Below, piece after piece: positions 1 through 8,753 of a stretch of DNA of 64,000 bases. The notes beneath the pieces are model-generated. The model was not told where the DNA came from. It saw nothing but the letters and a program-made list of their open reading frames with translations, and did no database searches. The stretch covers positions 1-64,000 of the forward strand of contig DAINRU010000007.1 in NCBI GenBank assembly GCA_036741695.1, given 5' to 3'. Position 1 is the stretch's first letter. Every line of letters begins with the position of its first letter. Origin of the DNA: JAFANK01 sp036741695. GTDB lineage: Bacteria > Vulcanimicrobiota > Vulcanimicrobiia > Eremiobacterales > Eremiobacteraceae. Position numbers and translations under genes: made by a program.

Positions 1-519
1 GTCTGGCGGCACGAGTCGCTCGATGACGCGTTGCTCGATCTGCTCGATCCGGGATCTGGCCGCGCCGCCGGCACCACACGTTTCGAAAGTACGGAGCGCG
101 TGGCCGCCCGGAAGGACGCCGTCTTCGCGTTCTTTTCCAGGCCGGAGAATCTCGAGGCGTTGACGCCGCCGCGACTCGGCTTCCACCTGCTCACGCCACC
201 GCCGATCGAGATGCGGCGTGGCGCCATCGTCGAGTATGACCTTCGCGTGCATGGCGTGCCGGTGCGCTGGAAGACGCTGATCGCGCGCTATACGCCCGGG
301 GTCGGCTTTGTGGATTATCAACTGCGCGGACCGTATCTCTTGTGGCGGCACCGGCACGATTTCGAAGAAGACGGCGATGGGGTGATCGTGCGGGATACGG
401 TCGAGTATGCGCTCCCGCTCGCGCCGCTCAGTGCGGTCGCGCTGCCCCTGGTGCGGGGCGACGTGCGGCAGATATTCGAGTATCGCCGCACGCGAGTAGC
501 CTTACTGCTGGCTCGTTAG
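1..519 (+). CDS. C-terminal end of a TIGR01777-type epimerase fused to an SRPBCC domain (partial)
   Basis: The reading frame is open from base 1, so the gene starts before the window. The first residues (VWRHESLDDALLDLL) resemble the end of the DUF1731 domain that closes TIGR01777-family NAD-dependent epimerases. They are followed by a START-like SRPBCC ligand-binding domain of about 145 residues, with the opening strand FESTERVAARKDAVFAFFS and the closing helix with FEYRRTRV. An in-frame TTG at 31 could be mistaken for a start, but continuity with the DUF1731-like tail argues for one fused protein. Substrate is unknown; SRPBCC domains bind hydrophobic ligands. The TAG stop overlaps the TAA stop of a convergent short ORF. 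Confidence 0.7.
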   Translation, partial: VWRHESLDDALLDLLDPGSGRAAGTTRFESTERVAARKDAVFAFFSRPENLEALTPPRLGFHLLTPPPIEMRRGAIVEYDLRVHGVPVRWKTLIARYTPGVGFVDYQLRGPYLLWRHRHDFEEDGDGVIVRDTVEYALPLAPLSAVALPLVRGDVRQIFEYRRTRVALLLAR

Positions 520-626
520 CCGATGCGTGTGCCCCAGCCCTGAAAAGGTCCATCCGTGGTCGGGGGAACGACGACCGTGGGGCGGTCGGAGCTGATGAGG
601 CTCTGGATTCCGTTGGTGAGTGTCAT
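516..626 (-). CDS. Candidate 36-residue peptide ending in QGWGTRIG
   Basis: This short ORF begins with ATG at 626 on the minus strand and ends with TAA at 516-518. An AAGGAG Shine-Dalgarno-like element lies upstream with a long spacer of about 13 bases. The peptide is Thr/Val/Pro rich and ends in PFQGWGTRIG. The ending is strikingly like that of the 38-residue ORF at 59846-59962 (LFTGWGPRL), which has a strong ribosome-binding site. No membrane segment or cysteine is present. Shared F-x-G-W-G-x-R termini suggest a real peptide family, perhaps secreted or processed, but the function is unknown. Bases 627-810 upstream hold nothing else I recognise. Confidence 0.45.
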   Translation of the reverse strand: MTLTNGIQSLISSDRPTVVVPPTTDGPFQGWGTRIG

Positions 627-810
627 GATCTGAAATGCTCTCCTTGTTTGTCATAGTCCGCTACGTCTGCTACTACCTGATGAGACCCATATTGTTTCAA
701 TGCAGGCGGCCTGGACTCTTGAAAATTTGGACATGGCTTTCGACCAACGCACACGTGCAAAACCACAGTCGCGGAGGGAGCATGCGTTCTAGATTACAAG
801 GTAGGGCTAT

Positions 811-1083
811 ATGACGACGCAAGAGCTCGACGATCTTCTCAAGGCTCGTGGACGCGCGGACGAGATCAACGCTGTCGCGGCCAAGCTTGGCTTCACGCTC
901 GAGTTCATTGCCAAGAACGTGCTTTCAAGCGGCGGAACCGTGACCGTGTCACATGTCGCAATGCTGTGGCAGGGCATGCCCAACAAGCACGATCGCAAGC
1001 GCACCCGCGCGCTTTTCGACGCGCTCTCAGACGCAGGTCTGCTCGCGCCGACCGGCGACGATGAGACCTGGACGAAGCTTTAA
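811..1083 (+). CDS. Small protein of unknown function
   Basis: A 90-residue soluble, charged protein, preceded by AAGGTAGGG five bases before the ATG, which fixes the start. The sequence is helical with a KHDRKRTRALFDALSDAGLL segment that looks like a helix-turn-helix or protein-binding helix pair, but I do not recognise a family. There are no signal peptide or membrane segments. The stop overlaps by four bases the stop of the convergent solute-binding protein gene. The strong ribosome-binding site and good codon use make it a likely real gene. Confidence 0.65.
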   Translation: MTTQELDDLLKARGRADEINAVAAKLGFTLEFIAKNVLSSGGTVTVSHVAMLWQGMPNKHDRKRTRALFDALSDAGLLAPTGDDETWTKL

Positions 1084-2687
1084 GGGACGGTAGACCAGTC
1101 ATACGCGTTCCAGGTCGGTGAGAACGCCGTGGGCGCAAATCCATGGAGTCGAGAGCGCACCGCAAACCCATAACGCGGAGCGTAGAGAAAATCATACGGC
1201 ACCTGGGCGGCGAGCGCACGCTGGATGGCGACGTAGCTCGCGCGGCGCGCCCGCTCGCCGAGGGCGCCGAGCGCACGCGCCTCAAGCGCGTCGAGGCGGG
1301 CGTCGCAAAAGCCGGCGTAGTTGGCGATGCCGCGACAGGTGACGAGATCCGCATCGTCCGGATCGACGCCCGCTCGCCACACCATATATGCCATGTCGAA
1401 GCGCCCGGAGAGCAAGAGGCCGCCCGCCGATGCCGGCAGATAGAACTGCGCCAACGATATTTTCTTGACGGTGACGTCGATGCCGCGGTCGTGCAACATC
1501 GCTTGCACGTACTCGGCGGTGCGCACCGCGGTGTCGCCCTCGGGGAAGGTGGTGAACGTGAGGTCGAGCGCGCGGCCACGGCGCTCGCGCATGCCGTTGC
1601 GGCCGCGGCGCCAGCCCAGCGCATCGAGCGCTCGATCGGCCTTCACAGGGTCAAAACCCGGCAGCGCAGCGGCCCGATCGAACGCCCACGAGAACGTCGG
1701 TTGATCGCTGTTGACGACGGGATACTGGCCTCCCGTGATGCCACGGCTCAGGCGATCGCGATCGATCGCCATGGCGATCGCGCGGCGCATCCGTGCATCG
1801 TCGAACGGCGGCCGGCGGCAATTGAACGCGATCGCGCCAAATCCGGCGAACGGCGCGTAGGTGAAGCGCACGCCTGACTCGTGCCCGAGCGCGAGACGCT
1901 GCGCGGGGGATTGCAATGACCAGTCGAGCCGGCCGGTGCGCAGCAAGGTCAACGCGGAATTGGTGTCCGGGATCTCCTCCACGACGATGGTGCGCGCTCG
2001 AGGGCGGCCGCGGAAATAGCGGTCGTTGGCGGCCAGGACCAGCCGGTCGCCACGCTCCCAACGCACGAGCTGATACGGTCCTGAACCTATGGGATGCGTG
2101 TTGAAGGCGGAGGTGCGCAGGGAGCCTTGCTCGGCGAGCAGATGGGCGGGCAGGATGGGCATCGGGTTCGTGCCATAGGTGAAGAAGGTGGCCACCGCCG
2201 GCGGCCAGGGATGCCGCAGCCGCATGACGACCGTATACGAGTCGGGCGCGAAGATCAGGTCGATCAAGTCGTAATCACGCGTGCTGGCCACGTCATTGTC
2301 CGGGTCGGTGATCGCTTGCCAGGTGAAGACGACGTCGCTCGCGGTGAGCGGCTGACCGTCTTGCCAATAGACGTCGTGGCGCAGGTGGTAGACGATCGTG
2401 CGGCCATCCGGGCTCACGCCGCCGTTGGCGTGCGTCGGCACCGCGAGCGCGAGAGCCGGCACGAGGCGTCCGCGCGCGTCGACGTCGAGCAAGAGGTCGA
2501 ACATGAGGTGCGCGATCTGGCGCTCGTCGTCGCTGCGCGCGAGGATGGGGTTGAGGCTGTGGGGGTCCTCCGAGATGTTGAAGGCGATCGTGCCGGGCGG
2601 CTGAATCCTTGGGCTGCAGCCTCCTTGCGCCCATGCCGCCGCAAGGCAGAAGAGGAGAAGCACGTTCCGTGCGAATTCACCGCGCAT
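1080..2687 (-). CDS. ABC transporter solute-binding lipoprotein, peptide/nickel (SBP_bac_5) family
   Basis: Family 5 extracellular solute-binding protein. From the ATG at 2687 it has a lipoprotein-type signal (LLLFCLAAAWAQGGC), then the family opening FNISEDPHSLNPI, with the YHLRHDVYWQDGQPLTASDV block around residue 115 and GSGPYQLVRWERGDRLVLAAN further on. Length (about 535 residues) is normal. Such proteins bind peptides, sugars or metal chelates outside the membrane. No permease or ATPase gene lies nearby, so its partner is elsewhere or shared with the paralogue at 18995-20656. An ATG at 2708 would add seven residues before the signal and is less likely. The start codon overlaps head-to-head with the ATG of the divergent gene. 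Confidence 0.85.
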   Translation of the reverse strand: MRGEFARNVLLLFCLAAAWAQGGCSPRIQPPGTIAFNISEDPHSLNPILARSDDERQIAHLMFDLLLDVDARGRLVPALALAVPTHANGGVSPDGRTIVYHLRHDVYWQDGQPLTASDVVFTWQAITDPDNDVASTRDYDLIDLIFAPDSYTVVMRLRHPWPPAVATFFTYGTNPMPILPAHLLAEQGSLRTSAFNTHPIGSGPYQLVRWERGDRLVLAANDRYFRGRPRARTIVVEEIPDTNSALTLLRTGRLDWSLQSPAQRLALGHESGVRFTYAPFAGFGAIAFNCRRPPFDDARMRRAIAMAIDRDRLSRGITGGQYPVVNSDQPTFSWAFDRAAALPGFDPVKADRALDALGWRRGRNGMRERRGRALDLTFTTFPEGDTAVRTAEYVQAMLHDRGIDVTVKKISLAQFYLPASAGGLLLSGRFDMAYMVWRAGVDPDDADLVTCRGIANYAGFCDARLDALEARALGALGERARRASYVAIQRALAAQVPYDFLYAPRYGFAVRSRLHGFAPTAFSPTWNAYDWSTVP

Positions 2688-3183
2688 GAGAGTGCCGCAG
2701 ATCGCCATCGTCGTGATGCTCGCCGTCGCCGCCGTGCAGCTGGCCTACTTCTATCCGCAACTCCCGGCCGTCATCGCATCTCACTTCAATGCGGCTGGCG
2801 TCGCCAACTCCTGGCAGCCCAAAGGGGTGTTCGTCGGCCTGATGTGTTTCGTGTACGCGCTGCTCGCCAGCATGTATCTGCTGCTCCCGCAGCTCATCAT
2901 GTCCATGCCGGCATCGCTCATCAACCTGCCCAATAAGACGTACTGGCTCGCGCCCGAGCGGCGGCTGCTCACCGCGCATATGGTCGGCGACGAGATCGCA
3001 TGGTTGGGCGTCGCCATTTTCGGATTCATCATCTTTGTGTCCCAGCTCGCCATCAACGCGAACCTCCCCGGCGCGAACGCACAGTTGGGGCCGGCGATGT
3101 GGTGGTTCGTCGCGATTTTCGTTGTCATCTCGGTCATCTGGACGGTCCGCTTCTACCGCACGTTCTCGCGAACGTCAGGCTGA
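2686..3183 (+). CDS. DUF1648-type integral membrane protein
   Basis: A 165-residue membrane protein with four predicted hydrophobic segments (about residues 5-25, 48-70, 105-125 and 140-155). Between the first two it carries the DUF1648 signature LPAVIASHFNAAGVANSWQPK, in which the His-Phe-Asn-x-x-Gly core is typical. DUF1648 proteins include SdpI-like immunity and envelope proteins, but the role here is unknown. The ATG shares the bases CATG with the ATG of the divergent solute-binding protein, so any ribosome-binding site and promoter lie inside that gene. It ends nine bases inside the convergent gene at 3175. Confidence 0.75.
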   Translation: MRVPQIAIVVMLAVAAVQLAYFYPQLPAVIASHFNAAGVANSWQPKGVFVGLMCFVYALLASMYLLLPQLIMSMPASLINLPNKTYWLAPERRLLTAHMVGDEIAWLGVAIFGFIIFVSQLAINANLPGANAQLGPAMWWFVAIFVVISVIWTVRFYRTFSRTSG

Positions 3184-3714
3184 TATGGGTGGCGGCATCG
3201 TGAGCCTGCGCATCCCTGCGGGATAGTTGCCGCCCGGGTGAGCCTCGTCCCAGTCCTGCGCCCGCACGACCAAATACTCGAAGTTCTCATAGGATGCCGG
3301 GCTGTGTTTCTGCCGTAGCGTGGCGACCACCGGGGCGAGGATATCCCAGTAGTGCTCGGGCGAGCTGCAATCCAGGTAGAGATCGGCGGGGATGAGATGG
3401 TTCTTGACGTAGGAGCCGAGCCGCTCGTAGTATTCCATCGCGATGAGCTCCTTGTGGACGTGACTGTCGATCGGATGGGTCAGAAGCTCGAGGCGGAACT
3501 GCTCGTCCTTGATCTTGTCGGGGAAGTCGTGGGTCAGAAAATCGAACGCATCTTGGATGGCCGGCTCGTACGCCATCTCGAGGACCTTGAGCAGCCCCTG
3601 CAGATCGTTCGCATTGCGCAGGTGCCGCAACTGGATGACGGCTGCGACCGCCGTAGCCAGGATCAAGACGTCAGCGCCGAACGACGCGATGGTGTTAAGC
3701 GTTTCCAAGCTCAT
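3175..3714 (-). CDS. DUF4760-like small membrane-anchored protein
   Basis: A 179-residue protein with one N-terminal membrane helix (FGADVLILATAVAAVIQLRH), then a soluble helical domain rich in acidic and aromatic residues. The arrangement of a single helix followed by RHLRNANDLQGLLKVLE resembles DUF4760 proteins; I am moderately sure of that family and know no function for it. The start at 3714 was chosen because the upstream extension of the frame is compositionally unlike protein and lies across the divergent PilZ gene. The 3' end overlaps the DUF1648 gene by nine bases on the other strand. Confidence 0.7.
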   Translation of the reverse strand: MSLETLNTIASFGADVLILATAVAAVIQLRHLRNANDLQGLLKVLEMAYEPAIQDAFDFLTHDFPDKIKDEQFRLELLTHPIDSHVHKELIAMEYYERLGSYVKNHLIPADLYLDCSSPEHYWDILAPVVATLRQKHSPASYENFEYLVVRAQDWDEAHPGGNYPAGMRRLTMPPPISA

Positions 3715-3792
3715 AGGTCGACCCCCCAAGGTTATAGAAGACAACCGCGCATCGACCCTCATTAGAAGACTCAGGCGAGGATTACTTCTACA

Positions 3793-4200
3793 ATGTCGAT
3801 CCTCGATTCGTTCCTCAAGCTCTTCACGCGCCAGCAGGAGATCCGGATGCCCCGGCGCTGGCCGCGGATCGTCATGACCGACGCCACGACCGTCTCCTTG
3901 CCGGGCGGCCAGCGTCAACCGGTCAAGCTCGCCAATCTTTCCGCCGGCGGCGCGCGCATCGTGTCGTCGTTCGCGTTTGAAGAGCACGAGCGCGTGACGC
4001 TCACCGTGCCGCTCGGCACGGGCTCGCGCAAAGACCTGCCGGCAGAAGTCGTCTACTGCAGACGCGACACGCAGGGTTTGCATTACACGGGCGGCCTGAG
4101 CTTCCTCACCGCTGGCCGCGAGGGTATCGACGAGATATCAGCGTTCATCGAAGCAGAACGGCGTCGCCGCTCCGGCGCCGGCGAGATGTGGCAAGGCTGA
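3793..4200 (+). CDS. PilZ-domain protein
   Basis: A 135-residue PilZ domain protein, expected to bind cyclic di-GMP. The arginine-rich entry loop RMPRRWPR (residues 18-25) and the following NLSAGGARIV (about residue 49), which matches the D/N-x-S-x-x-G motif, are both present. There is no other domain. It would act as a cytosolic c-di-GMP effector controlling motility or surface polymer export; the target is unknown. The gene is followed after a single base by the MFS transporter, so the two are probably cotranscribed. Confidence 0.8.
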   Translation: MSILDSFLKLFTRQQEIRMPRRWPRIVMTDATTVSLPGGQRQPVKLANLSAGGARIVSSFAFEEHERVTLTVPLGTGSRKDLPAEVVYCRRDTQGLHYTGGLSFLTAGREGIDEISAFIEAERRRRSGAGEMWQG

Positions 4201-4201
4201 C

Positions 4202-5410
4202 TTGCCCGGCGCTGCACGAAGCTCGACCTGGCTCACCACGACCGTAGCCGCCATCGCGCTGGCGAGCCTGCTCTCAGACGCCTGCTACGAGCTCATCATC
4301 CCGTTGCTCCCCGCGCTCATCGCCTCGCTCGGCGGCGGTGCGCTCGCGCTCGGCGCGATCGAAGGCGTGGCGGACGGCTTGGCGGCGGTCTTCAAGCTCT
4401 GGGGCGGAGCGCTTGCCGACCACACCAAGCACCGGCGCGCGCTCGCGGCGAGCGGATATCTTGGCGTCGGCATCTTCATGCCGGCTATTGGTCTAGCGAC
4501 CTCTATCGCGATGGTCGGCGCGCTGCGGGCCGGGGCGTGGGTCTGCCGCGGCTTTCGCAGCCCGATCCGCGACACGCTCTTAGTCGACGACACGGACCCG
4601 AAAGCCGTCAACCGCGCATTTGGTTTTCAGCGCGCCCTCGACAGCGTCGGCGCGGTGATCGGACCAATCGCGGCGATCCTCTTCGTCGTCTCGCATGTGC
4701 CCGTGCACACGGCCATCCTGTATGGCTTTATCCCCGGCATCGCCGCTGGTGCGATGTATCTGTGGGTGCGCGAGCGCCCGCGCAGCGTGCCGCCACGCGA
4801 ACCGATACACATCGTTCTGGCGGGCTTGCCCCGTGACTTCAAGCGCTATCTGCTCGGCGCCGGCATCTTCGGCGTCGGCAACTTCTCGGCGACGTTGCTC
4901 GTGCTCGTCGCCATGCGCGCCTTCACGCCGTACGTCGGAGCGGGCAGGGCGACCGTGATCGCCACGGCGCTCTACCTGCTGCACAACGTGCTCAACGCGA
5001 CCTTCGCCTACCCCGCGGCCACCTTGAGCGAGCGCATCGGCGCGGGCCGTCTCTTGCTCCTGGCCTTTCTCATGTACGCCGGCGTGGGAGCGCTCATCGC
5101 AGTCGCCGGGCAGGCACCCGTGGCCGTCGTCGCCGCCGTCATCCTCGCCGGCCTTGCGATCGCGGTGCTCGACCCCATGGAGGGAACCTTCGCGACCGAG
5201 CTGTTGCCGAAGGCTCGCCGCGGCACCGGCTTTGGCGCGCTGGCCGCCGTCAATGGCGTGGGCGATCTGCTCTCGAGCCTCGGCGTCGGCGCGCTGTGGC
5301 AGATGAGCGGCCTAGGGCTTGCGTTCGGGGCGTCGGCGGCGTTGTGCCTCGCCGGTGCGGCGCTGCTGGCGCCGCTCGCGCTACGCGGCGGCGCGAGCGC
5401 GCCCTCCTGA
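4202..5410 (+). CDS. Major facilitator superfamily transporter
   Basis: A 402-residue polytopic protein with about 12 hydrophobic segments. MFS hallmarks are the loop after the second helix (KLWGGALADHTKHRRAL, a G-x-L-x-D-x-x-x-R-R version of motif A) and the second-half equivalent near residue 275. The substrate cannot be told from sequence. Translation starts at TTG 4202, one base after the PilZ stop, with AAGG just upstream. A response-regulator-like direct repeat (CTGAAA, 11 bp apart) overlaps its stop codon but probably serves the downstream cupredoxin. Confidence 0.8.
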   Translation: MPGAARSSTWLTTTVAAIALASLLSDACYELIIPLLPALIASLGGGALALGAIEGVADGLAAVFKLWGGALADHTKHRRALAASGYLGVGIFMPAIGLATSIAMVGALRAGAWVCRGFRSPIRDTLLVDDTDPKAVNRAFGFQRALDSVGAVIGPIAAILFVVSHVPVHTAILYGFIPGIAAGAMYLWVRERPRSVPPREPIHIVLAGLPRDFKRYLLGAGIFGVGNFSATLLVLVAMRAFTPYVGAGRATVIATALYLLHNVLNATFAYPAATLSERIGAGRLLLLAFLMYAGVGALIAVAGQAPVAVVAAVILAGLAIAVLDPMEGTFATELLPKARRGTGFGALAAVNGVGDLLSSLGVGALWQMSGLGLAFGASAALCLAGAALLAPLALRGGASAPS

Positions 5411-5428
5411 AAACTGCCTGAAATGAAA
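5407..5428 (+). promoter_or_regulatory. Phased CTGAAA direct repeat upstream of the cupredoxin gene
   Basis: CTGAAA occurs at 5407-5412 and again at 5418-5423, exactly 11 bases apart, with a further TGAAA at 5424. One-turn spacing of direct repeats is typical of OmpR/PhoB-type response-regulator sites. The same unit and spacing occurs upstream of the response-regulator gene at 38930 and, slightly degenerate, upstream of the second cupredoxin at 63519. A separate inverted repeat TGGCAC/GTGCCA lies at 5456-5477. Confidence 0.45.
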
Positions 5429-5499
5429 TCGCTCAGATCGATAAGCGCGACCGCTTGGCACGGCATGATTTGTGCCACACCGCTCGCGAACACGCCGGC

Positions 5500-5895
5500 A
5501 TGAGAACAAGAGCACGCGGTTTTGTGGCGAGCGCCGTCGCCGCGGGCGCGCTGTACGCAGTGGTCATCGGTCACGCCGCCGCCGGCGACGGCACGACCCA
5601 AGCACCGGCACCCGCCTCCTCGCCGTACGTCATCGTCATCAAGAGCTTCGCGTTCACGCCAAGTTCGATCACGATTCCCGTCGGTGCGACCGTGATCTGG
5701 AGGAACGATGACGGTCCGGCACACACCGCCACGTCGACGTCGCCCGGTTTCGATTCTGGCAACCTGGACAACGGTCAGCATTTCACGTTCACGTTTCTGA
5801 AGGCAGGCACGTACGAATACGTCTGCTCCTACCACCCGAACATGACCGGGCAGATCGTCGTGCAGGCGCAGGCGTCGCCCGCGCCCACGCACTAG
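5500..5895 (+). CDS. Secreted cupredoxin (plastocyanin/amicyanin-like)
   Basis: Small blue-copper electron carrier exported to the periplasm. The 131-residue protein has an Arg-rich signal peptide (MRTRARGFVASAVAAG) and a cupredoxin fold of about 90 residues. Copper ligands are visible: His75 in DDGPAHT, Cys109, His112 and Met115 in VCSYHPNM. The upstream in-frame ATG at 5455 would put 15 non-signal residues in front, so 5500 is preferred. A direct repeat of CTGAAA 77-93 bases upstream suggests control by an OmpR-family regulator. The physiological partner is unknown; a second, lipid-anchored cupredoxin lies at 63046-63519. Confidence 0.85.
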   Translation: MRTRARGFVASAVAAGALYAVVIGHAAAGDGTTQAPAPASSPYVIVIKSFAFTPSSITIPVGATVIWRNDDGPAHTATSTSPGFDSGNLDNGQHFTFTFLKAGTYEYVCSYHPNMTGQIVVQAQASPAPTH

Positions 5896-5905
5896 CTGCG
5901 GCGCA

Positions 5906-8013
5906 TTAGTGCGGCTGTAAGGACCGCTCCCAGCGGCCGCCCTCGCGCGACCACCGTTCGCTCGTGATGGTCGTGGCCAGGGGGCCACGCGAGAATTGGC
6001 GCACCACGAGCGCGCTGTCGCCGTTGACCAGCACGCGCACCGAAGCTAAAGGATAGGGCCGTCCGGCATACTTGATCTCATATGCGCGCTCTTGCTCGAA
6101 TGACAAGAGCGTGATGCGCGATGGATCGACGGAGAGCGCATCGATGTTGGTCACGAGCGTCGCGTGCGCCGCCGGCGCAAGCGCGTCGATGGCGTCGAGG
6201 GTTGGTAGCGCGAACGCAAGGCCGTCGCGGACGTCGAACGTCGCGGGCGGCAGCGACGGATCGCTCGACGGGTCGAAGAGCTGCTGCGCGAAGATGTTGA
6301 GGCCCATCCCCGCATTGGCGTAGAGCAAGTCGCGATCCACCCGGTAGGCGCACAGCGGACCCTGGTCGCCGTTCTGGCGCCGGCCCGGCGTCGCGCCCCA
6401 CACCAAGTAGAATCCAGCCGGCAGGGAGGCGAAGAAGAGCTGTTCACCGTCGTAGCCTCCGCCCGTGATTGCCGCGCTCGACTCGCCCAGCGGCATCACA
6501 GAGATCGAGGCCCGTCCGAGCCACGGATGCGTGAGTGCGAGCCAGACGCGACGATGGTCGAGCCCGACCGCGCCGACATCGCCTGGGATGGTTCCGGCGC
6601 CAAGCCAAGCCACGCCATCGCGGCTCCACCACAGGGTCGACGACGCATCGGTGAAGACCGACTGCGAGAAGTAGCGGAAGAGCGGCGAAGCTCCCCACAG
6701 CCGGCCATCGTCCGTGCGCCCGAGGACAGCGAACGGGAACTGCGGCGTGCTTGCGAAGCGGAAGCGTCCAAGCTTGTCGCCAATCATGAGACGCCCGAGA
6801 TAGGATGCGATCCAGCGTTCGCCGACCGAATCGCCGATCGGATACAAGCGCCATTGGAGCAGCGCGCTGTCGAGCGCATCCTCATCCGGGCGCAACGCCG
6901 GCCACAAGGGGTCACCGGGTGCGACGTGCTGCATCGACCATTCGAGCGCCGCTTCGCTGCCCGCTTGTGATGGGAACGAGAGCGCTTCCTGGACGTAATG
7001 CCCGTCGCGCCAGAACGTCACCTCGTCGCTCTCCGGCCGGCCGAAGTACATCCGGCCGTTCGCGTCCGCGCCGAAACCATCGCCGACCGTGTATGACAGA
7101 TCCGGCGGAACTTGGGGAAAGGTGTAGGTGAGCAGGTCGCTCGTCTGGGCGACGATGCGGCGCACGCCGTACGTGAAGGCGAAGTACGCGGCACCGTTGC
7201 GATAGGCACCCTGATACACGGCGTGGCCCAAGGGGACTATCGGCGAGATCGCATCGCCGTAGGCGGATCCGGCGAATGACGGCGGGGCTACCTCCACTGC
7301 GCCCTCACGCGCGACGTCCGGGCCGCGCGCGCTTGTCCTGTCGACCCAGACGACGAAGCTGCCCACGAACGCGTAGGCACCGCTTTTGGCCACGCCGGCG
7401 GATCGCAGCGTGCGTGCGCCTACCTGCTCGACCGCGTAGCGTCCGAGGTCTGTCTTGACGATGAGGAAGCGACCATCGCCGCCTTCGCCGAGCACCTGTG
7501 CCTGCGAGGCTGCCCGGGGATCCGCCATGCGCAGCGCCGGCAGTTGCCCGGTACCTACGCCAACCGAGAAACGATTGCGCCGGTCGCCGTCGAGCACGAC
7601 GACCGTCCGATCGCCGTCCCAACTCGCCGCGCGCGCCTGCCCGTCCGGTTCTGCCCACGCGATGGATGAAGTCCTCCGNNNNNNNNNNCGCGCGCCTGCC
7701 CGTCGATCGTGAGCTGGGTGAGCGTCCTGCGACCTGCATCGAGGACGAACGCCTGGACCGGATCGAGCGTGCGCCAATCCCCATCGAGCGTCGCACCGGG
7801 AAAGGTCGCGATGAAGACCGCCCGCGTGCCGCTCGCATCGAATGCCGCCTGCCCTTTGATCGCCCCATCCAGCCGGCCGAGCGGCAGGGGCAGCATGTGC
7901 AGATAGGCGTTGTCCGGCAACGCCATGACAAGGCTCGCGCTCGGCGGAACGGCGGACTGAAGCCCCGTGAGACCAAGCGACGCAGCCACGACCAGATACA
8001 AAGGAAGTCTCAC
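5906..8013 (-). CDS. Large secreted beta-rich protein of unknown function, interrupted by an assembly gap
   Basis: The N-terminal part reads from ATG 8013 with a clear signal peptide (MRLPLYLVVAASLGLTGLQSA). The rest continues after the 10-base N run in another frame, so the true gap is not exactly 10 bases or sequence is missing. Repeated blade-like stretches such as LTIDGQAR before the gap and AEPDGQARAASWDGDRTVVVLDGD after it suggest a beta-propeller or similar repeat fold of about 700 residues. No catalytic motif is recognised. It ends ten bases after the convergent cupredoxin gene, and its start lies only 26 bases from the divergent MOSC gene. Confidence 0.65.
7679..7688. other. Assembly gap of 10 N
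   Basis: Ten N inside the large secreted protein gene. The same 16 bases beginning CGCGCGCCTG occur 49 bases before the gap (7630-7645) and immediately after it (7689-7704), so the assembly broke at a short internal repeat. The reading frame changes across the gap, so its real length is uncertain. Confidence 0.95.
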
Positions 8014-8039
8014 GCCGGCTCCTGCACAATCACTACACG

Positions 8040-8726
8040 ATGCGCATCACGCACTTGTGGCGTTACCCCGTGAAATCGCTTGCCGGCGAACCGCTCACGC
8101 AGACCCGCCTCGACCGCGGCGGCATGCCCTTCGACCGCCAGTACATCATAATGGATGGCGAGACCACGCGCAAAGGCAATGCATTGACCGCCAGGGTCGT
8201 CTCAGACCTGCTTGCTTATCGGGCAACGGTCGACGCCGGCGCCGTGCGCGTGAGCGCGCCGGATGGACGCATCTTCCCCGTGGACGAGACGTTGTCGTCT
8301 CGCTTGGCAAGCGATCTCGGACGCGCGCTCTGGGTGGAGGAAGCGCCTGCAGGTGCGGCGCCGTTCCACGACGCCCACGACATCCTCGTCCTCAACGCGG
8401 CGTCGGTGCGAGCGCTCGAGCAGGAGTGGAACAAGCCCCTCGACCCGCTGCGCTTCCGGCCCAATATCATGCTCGACGGGGATGATCTGGAGCCCTACGT
8501 GGAAGACAGCTGGGTCGGCCGTCGTTTCTCGGTAGGCGAAGCGGTCCTCGAAGGTGCGGCGCTCGACCAGCGTTGCGTGCTCCCCACGATCGACCCGCAG
8601 TCGCTCGTTCGCGACCCGACATTGCTGCGGCTCATCGTCGAGCGTCACAATCAGTGCTTCGGCCTCTACTGCAGCGTGCTCACGGCCGGGAAGATCGGGC
8701 TCGGCGACGAATGGAGGCTCGGGTAA
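8040..8726 (+). CDS. MOSC-domain protein (YcbX/mARC-like)
   Basis: A 228-residue protein combining an N-terminal MOSC beta-barrel (ITHLWRYPVKSLAGEPL) with a C-terminal MOSC domain. The latter holds a conserved cysteine in DQRCVLPTID (about residue 181), the position that binds molybdenum cofactor sulfur in YcbX and mARC proteins. It probably acts on N-hydroxylated compounds or carries sulfur for a molybdoenzyme. It lacks the C-terminal ferredoxin domain of E. coli YcbX, so a separate redox partner would be needed. The start is 26 bases from the divergent gene and has no clear ribosome-binding site, so the message may be leaderless. Confidence 0.85.
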   Translation: MRITHLWRYPVKSLAGEPLTQTRLDRGGMPFDRQYIIMDGETTRKGNALTARVVSDLLAYRATVDAGAVRVSAPDGRIFPVDETLSSRLASDLGRALWVEEAPAGAAPFHDAHDILVLNAASVRALEQEWNKPLDPLRFRPNIMLDGDDLEPYVEDSWVGRRFSVGEAVLEGAALDQRCVLPTIDPQSLVRDPTLLRLIVERHNQCFGLYCSVLTAGKIGLGDEWRLG

Positions 8727-8753
8727 CTCCGGGTCCCCGCCGAAGGAGCGCTT

